64,000 nucleotides of DNA. Origin: Ochrobactrum vermis (GTDB lineage: Bacteria > Pseudomonadota > Alphaproteobacteria > Rhizobiales > Rhizobiaceae). Within the stretch, counting starts at the first letter, position 1; each line of letters opens with the position of its first letter. The position numbers were made by a program, and so were the translations under genes. The notes beneath the pieces were generated by a model. That model had not been told where the DNA came from. It did no database searches and saw nothing but the letters and a program-made list of their open reading frames with translations. Below are positions 1 to 7,641 of this stretch, piece by piece. Location: the NCBI RefSeq assembly GCF_002975205.1, contig NZ_PCOC01000001.1, positions 2,718,001-2,782,000 of the forward strand, read 5' to 3'.

Positions 1-31
1 CATCGCCGACAAATTCGGCGAAGAATGCTGA
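1..31 (+). CDS. C-terminal end of an upstream gene, probably HPr phosphocarrier (partial)
   Basis: An open frame enters from the left edge and ends in IADKFGEEC followed by TGA at 29-31. The stop overlaps the ATG at 25 of the next gene (ATGCTGA), so the two are likely translationally coupled. The short tail resembles the end of HPr proteins of the rhizobial PTS-Ntr system, and the hprK-EIIA-HPr cluster commonly lies upstream of ahcY in this order. The HPr identity is inferred from nine residues plus remembered synteny. Confidence 0.45.
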   Translation, partial: IADKFGEEC

Positions 32-849
32 ACGATAAGGCCGTCGTGGCTGATCTCAAAGATCCTGTGGCTGTTTTCGATGCGGGGATCGGCAGTTACG
101 CTCTGGTTGAGCTGATCAGGCGTAGCCAGCCGCTACGTGACATCATCTATTTTGCTGATCGGGCCAATTTCCCCTACGGCGCCAAAAGTCGCGACCAGTT
201 GCTTTCCATCATGCGTCGCACGATCAACTATCTGGCGGACCTCGGCGCTCAAACGGTTGTGCTTGCTTCCAATGCGCCCTCCGTCATGGTCCTCGACACG
301 TTGAAAAGCGAGTTTACCGTACCGGTTTACGGTGTAGCTCCGCCGGTTCGCACCGCACTTGCGACGAGCCGAAGCGGCAAGGTTGCCGTGATGGGTGTGC
401 GCTCGATGATCGAGAGCGAAGAGCTTGCACGTTTTGTCCGGACACAGACCGATAACCCAAGTGACGTCGCTTTGATTAATGCGTCTGCGATGGTGGAGTT
501 GGTGGAAAACGGCGCTTTTCTTCGGCAACCGGATGAGACCGCGCAAAAGGTCGCCGCATTTTGTGATGACATTGCTGAGCGCCACCCTTTCATAGACGCG
601 CTGACACTCTCCAGCACCCACCTGCCCTGGCTCAGATCATTTTTTGAGGCAGCACGCCCGGAGTGGCAGTTTTTCGATCCGGCAGACGACGTGATCGCTG
701 CACTCCCGCAACCCAAAGGCGGCTCTGGCCGCACGATCGCTTTTGTGACGGAAAGTGAAACCTATTCTGTGGCCGAATTCCGCCATATGCTCGAAATATT
801 GCAGATCGATCTTCCTTTGACGGTCATCAATCCCATATCTGGCCCATAA
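25..849 (+). CDS. Glutamate/aspartate racemase-family protein with both catalytic cysteines replaced by serine
   Basis: A 274-residue protein with the MurI fold signature: FDAGIGS near the N-terminus (FDSGVGG in MurI) and FADRANFPYGAKS (YFGDTARVPYGTKS in MurI). The two cysteine motifs that do the acid/base chemistry in glutamate racemase are altered. The ACNTAS position reads ASNAPS (Ser82), and the GCTHYP position reads SSTHLP (Ser197). A normal two-base racemization is therefore unlikely, and a binding, regulatory or different lyase/isomerase role is possible. The ATG overlaps the preceding stop by a few bases. The next gene, ahcY, is 200 bases downstream with its own leader. A true MurI should exist elsewhere in the genome. 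The family call is firm; the activity is unknown. Confidence 0.75.
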   Translation: MLNDKAVVADLKDPVAVFDAGIGSYALVELIRRSQPLRDIIYFADRANFPYGAKSRDQLLSIMRRTINYLADLGAQTVVLASNAPSVMVLDTLKSEFTVPVYGVAPPVRTALATSRSGKVAVMGVRSMIESEELARFVRTQTDNPSDVALINASAMVELVENGAFLRQPDETAQKVAAFCDDIAERHPFIDALTLSSTHLPWLRSFFEAARPEWQFFDPADDVIAALPQPKGGSGRTIAFVTESETYSVAEFRHMLEILQIDLPLTVINPISGP

Positions 850-874
850 TCGCCGAACCTGCCTGATATGCACG

Positions 875-892
875 TATAAAGATTTCTTTATA
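875..892. promoter_or_regulatory. 18-bp palindrome upstream of ahcY, candidate operator
   Basis: TATAAAGATTTCTTTATA has perfect 8-base arms around a TT centre. It lies about 160 bases upstream of the ahcY start and right after the racemase-like gene. AT-rich palindromes of this look precede methionine/SAH-cycle genes under ArsR-family SAH-responsive regulators in other proteobacteria. That comparison is from memory, so the regulator identity is inference. Confidence 0.5.
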
Positions 893-905
893 TTGCGTTG
901 TGCTT

Positions 906-1020
906 CTGGCTGCGATCTGCTAGTCAAGGCGGCAGCCGGAGCGCTTTTCCCGCATGGAAAGCCGCTCCACATTGGAATGCAATTCCGGCCGCTGATTACT
1001 CTTTGTTGAGCGGGAATTGC
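906..1020 (+). promoter_or_regulatory. Structured 5' leader of ahcY (three hairpins)
   Basis: Three inverted repeats follow one another. First, 906-913 pairs with 932-939 (8 bp with one G-U). Second, 938-950 pairs with 956-968 (GGAGCG/CGCTCC outer stem plus an inner TTTCC/GGAAA stem). Third, 979-985 pairs with 1014-1020 (GCAATTC/GAATTGC), continued by 989-993 with 1009-1013. The first two share two bases and may compete. The last hairpin ends 30 bases before the ATG. This could be a cis-regulatory RNA for the SAH cycle. I cannot match it to the known SAH riboswitch consensus. Confidence 0.4.
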
Positions 1021-1049
1021 CCCAGAACTGCCTTTGATTGGAGCACGCG

Positions 1050-2450
1050 ATGACCGCAAGCCAAGATTTCGTCGTCAAGGATCTTAGCCTGGCCGATTGG
1101 GGCCGCAAGGAACTCGATATCGCAGAAACCGAAATGCCCGGCCTGATGGCTGCCCGCGAGGAATTCGGCAAATCGCAGCCACTGAAGGGTGCGCGCATTT
1201 CCGGATCGCTGCATATGACGATCCAAACCGCCGTTCTGATCGAAACGCTGCAGGCGCTCGGCGCACAGGTCCGTTGGGCCTCCTGCAACATTTTCTCGAC
1301 GCAGGATCACGCAGCCGCCGCGATTGCCGCGACCGGCACGCCGGTTTTCGCCATCAAGGGCGAAACGCTTGAAGAATACTGGACCTATACCGACAAGATC
1401 TTCCAATGGCCGGACGGCGAACCGTCCAACATGATCCTCGACGATGGTGGTGACGCCACCATGTATATCCTCATCGGTGCGCGCGCTGAAGCTGGCGAGG
1501 ACGTTCTGTCGAACCCCGGTTCGGAAGAAGAGGAAGTTCTCTTCGCGCAGATCAAGAAGCGTATGGCTGCAACGCCGGGCTTCTTCACACGCCAGCGCGA
1601 AGCCATCAAGGGCGTGACGGAAGAAACCACCACTGGCGTCAACCGTCTTTATCAGCTGCAGAAGAAGGGTCTCCTGCCCTTCCCGGCCATCAACGTCAAT
1701 GACAGCGTCACCAAGTCGAAGTTCGACAACAAATATGGCTGCAAGGAATCGCTCGTCGACGGTATTCGTCGCGGCACCGACGTCATGATGGCTGGCAAGG
1801 TTGCTGTCGTGTGCGGTTATGGTGATGTCGGCAAAGGCTCCGCCCAGTCGCTTTCCGGTGCAGGTGCGCGCGTCAAGGTTACCGAAGTCGATCCGATCTG
1901 CGCGCTTCAGGCCGCAATGGATGGTTTCGAAGTTGTGACCCTCGACGATGCCGCTTCCAGCGCCGATATTATCGTGACCACGACCGGCAACAAGGACGTG
2001 ATCACCATCGACCATATGCGCAAGTTCAAGGATATGGCGATCGTCGGCAATATCGGTCACTTCGACAACGAAATTCAGGTGGCGGCACTTCGCAACCTGA
2101 AGTGGACCAATGTGAAGCCGCAGGTCGATCTGATCGAATTCCCGGACGGCAAGCGCATCATTCTGCTTTCTGAAGGCCGCCTGCTCAATCTGGGCAACGC
2201 AACCGGCCATCCGAGCTTCGTCATGTCGGCTTCATTCACCAACCAGGTTCTGGGTCAGATCGAACTGTTTACCCGTACCGACGCCTACAAGAATGAAGTC
2301 TATGTGCTGCCGAAACATCTCGACGAGAAGGTCGCGCGCCTGCATCTCGATAAGCTCGGCGCCAAGCTGACTGTGCTTTCCGAGGAACAGGCCGACTATA
2401 TCGGTGTCACTCCACAGGGCCCGTTCAAGTCGGAACACTACAGGTATTAA
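1050..2450 (+). CDS. ahcY: Adenosylhomocysteinase (S-adenosyl-L-homocysteine hydrolase)
   Basis: Cytosolic NAD-dependent enzyme that splits S-adenosylhomocysteine into adenosine and homocysteine, keeping methyltransferases free of product inhibition. At 466 residues it has full family length. It carries the Rossmann motif [13 protein letters not shown], the family segment [14 protein letters not shown] and the characteristic C-terminal [10 protein letters not shown] chose ATG 1050 because GGAG at 1040-1043 sits at proper spacing; the in-frame TTG at 1038 overlaps that site. The gene stands alone between a structured leader and a terminator, so it is probably monocistronic. Identification is secure. 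Confidence 0.97.
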   Translation: MTASQDFVVKDLSLADWGRKELDIAETEMPGLMAAREEFGKSQPLKGARISGSLHMTIQTAVLIETLQALGAQVRWASCNIFSTQDHAAAAIAATGTPVFAIKGETLEEYWTYTDKIFQWPDGEPSNMILDDGGDATMYILIGARAEAGEDVLSNPGSEEEEVLFAQIKKRMAATPGFFTRQREAIKGVTEETTTGVNRLYQLQKKGLLPFPAINVNDSVTKSKFDNKYGCKESLVDGIRRGTDVMMAGKVAVVCGYGDVGKGSAQSLSGAGARVKVTEVDPICALQAAMDGFEVVTLDDAASSADIIVTTTGNKDVITIDHMRKFKDMAIVGNIGHFDNEIQVAALRNLKWTNVKPQVDLIEFPDGKRIILLSEGRLLNLGNATGHPSFVMSASFTNQVLGQIELFTRTDAYKNEVYVLPKHLDEKVARLHLDKLGAKLTVLSEEQADYIGVTPQGPFKSEHYRY

Positions 2451-2480
2451 CCATACGTTAAGCATTGCACTACATGTTGA

Positions 2481-2517
2481 GGCCGGACGGTTGACAAACC
2501 GCCCGGTCTTTCTTTTT
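2481..2517 (+). terminator. Rho-independent terminator after ahcY
   Basis: A GC-rich stem (GGCCGGACGGT with ACCGCCCGGTC, one mismatch and a wobble) closes on a short loop. It is followed by TTTCTTTTT, 30 bases after the ahcY stop. Confidence 0.75.
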
Positions 2518-2538
2518 GCGTGCAAGATGCTTCACGTG

Positions 2539-2639
2539 GATTCGCCGGAAGGGTATTGTGTAGGCGAATCAAGGTGTTTGAGCGGGTGTTTGCGTTTCGC
2601 GTTTTTTGCCGGTTGTGGCGGGAAGCGACAGGTCGATTC
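2539..2639. promoter_or_regulatory. Region upstream of divL with three GANTC sites and inverted repeats
   Basis: The 270-base gap between the ahcY terminator and divL holds three GANTC sites (2539-2543, 2566-2570, 2635-2639), the target of the cell-cycle methyltransferase CcrM. Two of them form the arms of a perfect inverted repeat, GATTCGCC (2539-2546) and GGCGAATC (2563-2570). A second pair, AGGTGTTT (2572-2579) and AAACACCT (2647-2654), is also present. I see no clear -35/-10 pair. Confidence 0.4.
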
Positions 2640-2786
2640 ATCCCCTAAACACCTGAAAACGCGATGACTATCGTGCACTGTGGCGGCGTGCGTATGGTCG
2701 GGTTTTGATGTGTATTGAAGTGTTTTAATACGGCCAGTCTGCCTTCGTGGCAGTTTTCATGGCCGGGTGGCGGAGAAAAGGACAAC

Positions 2787-5363
2787 ATGCCAGAGTTCGG
2801 CGCAACGGGGAATTTGCGGAATGTTTCCGCAATCGTTACTGGCAGGCAATGGCGTCCTGCCGCCCATGTTGCAAAGCCGTTCGCATGGCTTGCCCCGAAA
2901 AAAGCCCTGATGAAGGCTTCCGTTTCCCTTGCGACGCTTTTCGCAGCCGTACCCGCCTTTGCACAGGGCGCGGAATCGGCGCGCATCGCCCTGCCCTTCG
3001 GTGGCGGCAGTATTGGTGCTTTTGAGGTCATCCAGTTTTCCATGTTCCTTGGCGTGATGGGCGCAGCCCTTCTTTCTGCAGGCTGGCTGATCCGCGAACG
3101 GTCGCGCGTTGCCGCAGAAAACAAGGAACTGCGTTCCAAATTCGCCGATCTCAATCTGATCGCCCAGCGCAATGAAGCCCTGCTCAACCTCAAGGATCAG
3201 CGCATTGTGGTCTGGGACGGTCATGGCACACGCGCTGAAGTCGTCGGGTTGTTGCCGGATGACAGTGCCGCCCCGCAGGATCGCTCGACCTTTCTGGCTT
3301 TTGGCCGCTGGCTGCGTCCGCAATCGGTGGTGGCGCTCGAGCGCGCCATTGGAATGCTGCGCGAACAGGCGCGGGCGTTTGATCTGACGGTTGAAACTGT
3401 CAACGGCACCTTGCTTGACGTGCGTGGGCGAACATCGGGCGGTTTTGCCGTGGCCCGGTTCCTGAGCCTGCAAGGCGTGCAGGCGGAACGCGCAGCACTA
3501 CAGGCGCAAAACCGCGAGTTTTCAGAGCGTATCGAGCTTTTCCGCCGTCTTCTCGACCGGATCGATCAACCCGTCTGGGCGCGCGACGCCAGTGGGCGCG
3601 TTGAGTGGGTCAATGCCGCCTATGCGCAGGCTGTCGACATGGCGAATGCAAGTCAGGTCATTTCCGAAGGGCGCGAGCTTTTCGGGGCGCAGGCGCGCCA
3701 GCGTCTGGAACGCGACCGCTTTGCCGAGCCTGTCCTGCAGGAACAATTGACGGCTGTCGTGCATGGTGACCGCCGCCTTTTCGATGTGACGGATGTCAGC
3801 GCGGAAACGGGTTCCGTCGGGCTCGGCTTCGACCAGACCGAAGTGCAGGCTGTGCGTGAAGAACTGAACCGCACGATGAAGAGCCATGCCGAAACGCTGG
3901 ATCAGCTTTCGACCGCAGTGGCGATTTTCGATCCCGAGATGAAGCTTCAATTCTTCAATCAGGCTTTCGCGAAATTGTGGTCGCTCGATACCGCCTGGCT
4001 GGAATCGCAGCCGAGCAACACACTGATCCTTGATCGTCTGCGTTCGGAAGGCAAACTGCCCGAACAGCCGGAATGGCGCAAGTGGAAGGATTCCGTCCTT
4101 TCCGCCTATCGCGCTGTCGAGCCGCAGGAACATATGTGGCATCTGCCGGATACGCGGACCATGCGCGTTGTCTCCAACCCGCACCCGCAAGGCGGTGTGA
4201 CGTGGTTCTTCGAGAACATGACCGAAAAGTTCGAACTCGAAGGCCGTTACAACACACTTATCAAGGTGCAGGGCGAAACGCTCGACCATCTGGCGGAAGC
4301 AGTGGCAGTGTTCGGCTCCGATGGGCGCATCCGGCTTTCCAACCCGTCCTTTGCCGATCTCTGGGCTCTGCCGATGCCGCTGATCGTCGAAGGTACGCAT
4401 ATTTCATCGATTGCCAGGATCTGCGGCGAACGCGGCGGCAACGGTCTGTGGGATGATTTCGTGTCTTCTGTCACCGGCTTCCTCGATGAGCGCAATGGGC
4501 GCATGGGGCAGGTGGAGCTGGACGACGGCGCCATTCTCTCCTTTGCCGTGGTGCCGTTGCCGAAAGGTCAGACCATGCTGACCTTCATCGACGTTACCGA
4601 CACGGTGCGCGTTGAACGGGCGCTCAAGGAAAAGAACGAGGCACTGGAACTGGCCGACCAGATCAAGAATGACTTCGTTCAGCACGTTTCCTATGAATTG
4701 CGTTCACCGCTCACAAACATTATCGGCTTTACCGAACTGTTGCAGACGCCGGCTTTCGGATCGCTCAACGAGCGCCAGATCGAGTATCTCGACCATATCA
4801 GCACCTCGTCATCGGTTCTGCTGACCATCGTCAACGACATCCTCGATCTTGCGACCGTGGATGCAGGCATCATGGAACTGGAGGTTGGCGAAGTTTCCGT
4901 CGTGGAAGCGATTTCGGCTGCCGCCTCCCGTGTCGGCGAGCGCTTGCGTGACCACGATATCGGGCTCGACATCGACATTGCCGACGATGTGGATGTGTTC
5001 AAAGCTGATGCAAACCGCGTCCGTCAGGTGCTTTTCAACCTCCTGTCCAACGCCACCAACTATGCGCCGGAAGGCTCCAGCATCCAGCTGCAGGTGGCGC
5101 GCGAAGGATCGGAAGTGGTTTTTGCCGTCCACGACGATGGTCCCGGCATGCCTGGAGAAGTGCTCGACACGGTTTTCAAGCGCTTCCAGTCCTATCCGAA
5201 TGGCGGTCGCCGCCGGGGTGCGGGGCTCGGCCTTGCCATCGTCAAGAGCTTTGTCGAGCTGCACGGTGGATCCGTCGATATCGATACGGGTTCCGGTCGC
5301 GGAACAACGGTCATTTGCCGCTTTCCGTCGGAAACACGCAGCTTCCGCGTCGCTGCCGAATAA
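2787..5363 (+). CDS. divL: DivL-type tyrosine pseudo-histidine kinase, cell-cycle regulator
   Basis: An 858-residue membrane sensor. There is a hydrophobic segment around residues 40-65, a transmembrane segment around 80-105, several PAS-like modules, then a HisKA-like and a HATPase domain. The phospho-acceptor box reads VSYELRSPL, with Tyr636 where histidine kinases have His; this is the hallmark of Caulobacter DivL. The ATP-binding boxes are intact (NLLSNATNYAP, DDGPGMPG, GAGLGLAIV). In the known pathway DivL reads DivK and controls the CckA-ChpT-CtrA phosphorelay. ATG 2787 is preceded by GGAGAAAAGG. An internal ATG at 2910 starts a signal-like stretch (KASVSLATLFAAVPAFAQG) and is an alternative start. 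tsaE-amgK follows 14 bases later. Confidence 0.88.
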   Translation: MPEFGATGNLRNVSAIVTGRQWRPAAHVAKPFAWLAPKKALMKASVSLATLFAAVPAFAQGAESARIALPFGGGSIGAFEVIQFSMFLGVMGAALLSAGWLIRERSRVAAENKELRSKFADLNLIAQRNEALLNLKDQRIVVWDGHGTRAEVVGLLPDDSAAPQDRSTFLAFGRWLRPQSVVALERAIGMLREQARAFDLTVETVNGTLLDVRGRTSGGFAVARFLSLQGVQAERAALQAQNREFSERIELFRRLLDRIDQPVWARDASGRVEWVNAAYAQAVDMANASQVISEGRELFGAQARQRLERDRFAEPVLQEQLTAVVHGDRRLFDVTDVSAETGSVGLGFDQTEVQAVREELNRTMKSHAETLDQLSTAVAIFDPEMKLQFFNQAFAKLWSLDTAWLESQPSNTLILDRLRSEGKLPEQPEWRKWKDSVLSAYRAVEPQEHMWHLPDTRTMRVVSNPHPQGGVTWFFENMTEKFELEGRYNTLIKVQGETLDHLAEAVAVFGSDGRIRLSNPSFADLWALPMPLIVEGTHISSIARICGERGGNGLWDDFVSSVTGFLDERNGRMGQVELDDGAILSFAVVPLPKGQTMLTFIDVTDTVRVERALKEKNEALELADQIKNDFVQHVSYELRSPLTNIIGFTELLQTPAFGSLNERQIEYLDHISTSSSVLLTIVNDILDLATVDAGIMELEVGEVSVVEAISAAASRVGERLRDHDIGLDIDIADDVDVFKADANRVRQVLFNLLSNATNYAPEGSSIQLQVAREGSEVVFAVHDDGPGMPGEVLDTVFKRFQSYPNGGRRRGAGLGLAIVKSFVELHGGSVDIDTGSGRGTTVICRFPSETRSFRVAAE

Positions 5364-5377
5364 GGTAAAGGGTGCTC

Positions 5378-6910
5378 ATGAGCGCCTCACAATCCAGCAT
5401 TAGCTATTTCTTGTCCGACGAAGCCGCAACGCGGCGTTTCGGCGAGGATTTCGCCCTCGCCTTGCAAAAGGGCGATCTCGCCACGCTTTCCGGTGATCTG
5501 GGGGCGGGGAAATCCTCGCTTGCCCGGGCGATCATTCGGGCAATTGCCGATGATGAAGGTTTGGATGTTCCAAGTCCGACTTTCACGCTGGTGCAAAGCT
5601 ATGAGACTTTGCGCATTCCTGTTGCCCATGCCGATCTTTACCGCATTTCACATGGTGAAGAACTGGATGAGCTGGGGCTGCCGGAGTTTCTGGAGGACGG
5701 CGTGGTTCTGGCCGAGTGGCCGGAGCAGGGCGAGGGGTTTCTGCCCGAACCGTCTTTTGCCGTCACGCTGAGCCATGAAGGGGCAGGGCGACGTATTGCC
5801 GTGTCGGGACCGGTGGCTGCGATCCAGCGGCTGGAGCGCTGTCGGACGATCCGCGCATTTCTTGAAAAAAACGACCGGGGAGAGTCCACACGTCGTTATT
5901 TCCAAGGAGATGCCGGTCCCCGTAGATATGAGCTCATCACAAGTGTCTCTGATGGTGTGGAAGTTCTCATGAACGCGCCAGCGATGTCCTATGATCCGCC
6001 GCTACGTAATGGCAAGTCCTACCGTCAGCTTGCCCATATTGCGGAGAATATTCAGGCTTTCGTGGCAATTGATGGCTTGCTTGCAAAACATGGTTTTCGC
6101 GTGCCGCAAATGCGTGCGGTGGATATTGATGCAGGGCTTTTGATCCTTGAGAATCTCGGAACCGAGGGCGTGCGGGCAGCTTCCGGGGAACCTGTCGCGG
6201 AACGCTATGAAGCCGCCGGGCGCTTTCTGGCGCATCTGCATGGGGTTGCCTGGCCCGATCATGCACCGGTGGCAGGGTATCCCGATCACATCATTGCTGG
6301 TTTTGACCGCGATGCGATGATGATCGAAGTCAACCTGATCGGCCAATGGTATGCGCCGCGCATGATGGGCAGGCAGCTTACAGACGCAGAAAAGCAAGCT
6401 TGTGAAACCGCATGGGATCGCGTGATCGCTGACATTGCCGATGTCGAAAAGAGCCTGCTCTTGCGCGACTACCATTCGCCGAACCTGTTCTGGTTTCCAG
6501 ATGCCGAAGACAAGATCGGTGTCATCGATTTTCAGGATGCGATGATTGGACCGGCAGCCTACGACGTGGCTTCGCTGGCCCTTGATGCGCGTGTGACGAT
6601 TTCGCCAGAGCTGGAACAGGCTGTGGTCGCGGTCTATTGCGACGAGCGTCATGCGCTCGGACATGCGTTCGACGAGGCTTTGTTTCGCAAGGCCTATGCG
6701 GCCATGGGCGCGCAGCGCAATGCCAAGCTGCTCGGTCTTTTTGTCCGGCTCGATGAGCGCGATGGTAAGCCGGATTATCTAAAGCACCTGCCGCGCATCC
6801 ACGACTATCTCAGGCGTGTGCTGAAGCATCCGGTCATGGCGCCGGTGGCAGCATGGTTTGAGGAATTGGGGTTGATGCAGGAAGGAATGGCAAGCAATGA
6901 AAATGCCTGA
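5378..6910 (+). CDS. Fusion of TsaE (tRNA t6A ATPase) and AmgK-like sugar kinase
   Basis: A 510-residue two-domain protein. Residues 1 to about 150 are TsaE with Walker A GDLGAGKSSLAR; TsaE is the ATPase that cycles the TsaD-TsaB complex in tRNA threonylcarbamoyladenosine synthesis. Residues about 165-500 form an aminoglycoside-phosphotransferase-fold kinase with the Brenner-type loop LLLRDYHSPNLFW and the metal-binding VIDFQDAMIGP. In Pseudomonas and Caulobacter, AmgK phosphorylates N-acetylmuramate at C1, and MurU then makes UDP-MurNAc. The murU-like gene overlaps this one, which supports that assignment. ATG 5378 follows AAGGTAAAGGG at good spacing; GTG 5372 is the alternative. The AmgK substrate is inferred from context. 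Confidence 0.85.
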   Translation: MSASQSSISYFLSDEAATRRFGEDFALALQKGDLATLSGDLGAGKSSLARAIIRAIADDEGLDVPSPTFTLVQSYETLRIPVAHADLYRISHGEELDELGLPEFLEDGVVLAEWPEQGEGFLPEPSFAVTLSHEGAGRRIAVSGPVAAIQRLERCRTIRAFLEKNDRGESTRRYFQGDAGPRRYELITSVSDGVEVLMNAPAMSYDPPLRNGKSYRQLAHIAENIQAFVAIDGLLAKHGFRVPQMRAVDIDAGLLILENLGTEGVRAASGEPVAERYEAAGRFLAHLHGVAWPDHAPVAGYPDHIIAGFDRDAMMIEVNLIGQWYAPRMMGRQLTDAEKQACETAWDRVIADIADVEKSLLLRDYHSPNLFWFPDAEDKIGVIDFQDAMIGPAAYDVASLALDARVTISPELEQAVVAVYCDERHALGHAFDEALFRKAYAAMGAQRNAKLLGLFVRLDERDGKPDYLKHLPRIHDYLRRVLKHPVMAPVAAWFEELGLMQEGMASNENA

Positions 6911-7628
6911 AATGGCCCCAAAGACGGCAATGGTTCTTGCCGCCGGGCTTGGCAAGCGCATGCGTCCCATCACCGAAACCATTCCAAAGCCGCTGGTCAA
7001 GGTGGCAGGCAAGCCCTTGATTGACTGGGGGCTCGATGCGGTGGCGCAGGCAGGCATTGGCACGGCAATCGTCAATGTGCATTATTTAGCCGACAAACTG
7101 GAAGAGCATCTTCGTGATCGCAACGATCTGGAGATCGTGATTTCGGATGAACGCGAAATGCTGCTTGATTCAGCCGGCGGCATCGTGAAGGCACTTCCGA
7201 TACTCGGAATGGAACCGTTTTTCATACTGAATGCCGACACATTCTGGGTGGGCGATGAGAAGGCTCCCAATCTGTTGGCGCTCACCGAGTTCTGGGACGC
7301 AGACCGGATGGATATTCTCCTGATGACGGCGCGTCTCGATCAGGAAACCGGTTATGAAGGCAAGGGCGATTTCGTTGCCGATGAGAAGGGGTGCCTGCGT
7401 CGTGCGCGCGATGTCTCCGGCGAGCCTGTGATCTATGCGGGAGCGGGGATCATCCATCCTCGCATCTTTGATCGTGTGGAGCCGGGTGTGTCTTCGCTCA
7501 ACCGCTATTTCGACGAAGCGATTGCAGCGGGTCGCCTTTATGGTATGCCAATGACCGGGCACTGGCTGACCGTCGGAACGCCGGACGCAATCGGCGAGGC
7601 AGAGGCAGCGCTTACTGCATTTGCATAA
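6897..7628 (+). CDS. murU: Nucleotidyltransferase, probable N-acetylmuramate-1-phosphate uridylyltransferase
   Basis: A 243-residue sugar-phosphate nucleotidyltransferase with the signature LAAGLGKRMRP and KPLVKVAGKPLIDW, plus the metal-binding NADTFW. With an AmgK-type kinase overlapping by 14 bases upstream, the likely reaction is MurNAc-1-phosphate plus UTP giving UDP-MurNAc, the peptidoglycan recycling shortcut that bypasses de novo UDP-MurNAc synthesis. Such short pathways are known to lower fosfomycin sensitivity in Pseudomonas. Other sugar-1-phosphate substrates cannot be excluded from sequence. ATG 6897 follows GGAAGG; ATGs at 6903 and 6912 are possible. Confidence 0.82.
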   Translation: MKMPEMAPKTAMVLAAGLGKRMRPITETIPKPLVKVAGKPLIDWGLDAVAQAGIGTAIVNVHYLADKLEEHLRDRNDLEIVISDEREMLLDSAGGIVKALPILGMEPFFILNADTFWVGDEKAPNLLALTEFWDADRMDILLMTARLDQETGYEGKGDFVADEKGCLRRARDVSGEPVIYAGAGIIHPRIFDRVEPGVSSLNRYFDEAIAAGRLYGMPMTGHWLTVGTPDAIGEAEAALTAFA

Positions 7629-7641
7629 GGAGGTAAAACGC

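Noticed and set aside
996..2210. 404-codon minus-strand ORF opposite ahcY
   Set aside because: Antisense shadow of a highly biased core gene, with no ribosome-binding site or known domain.
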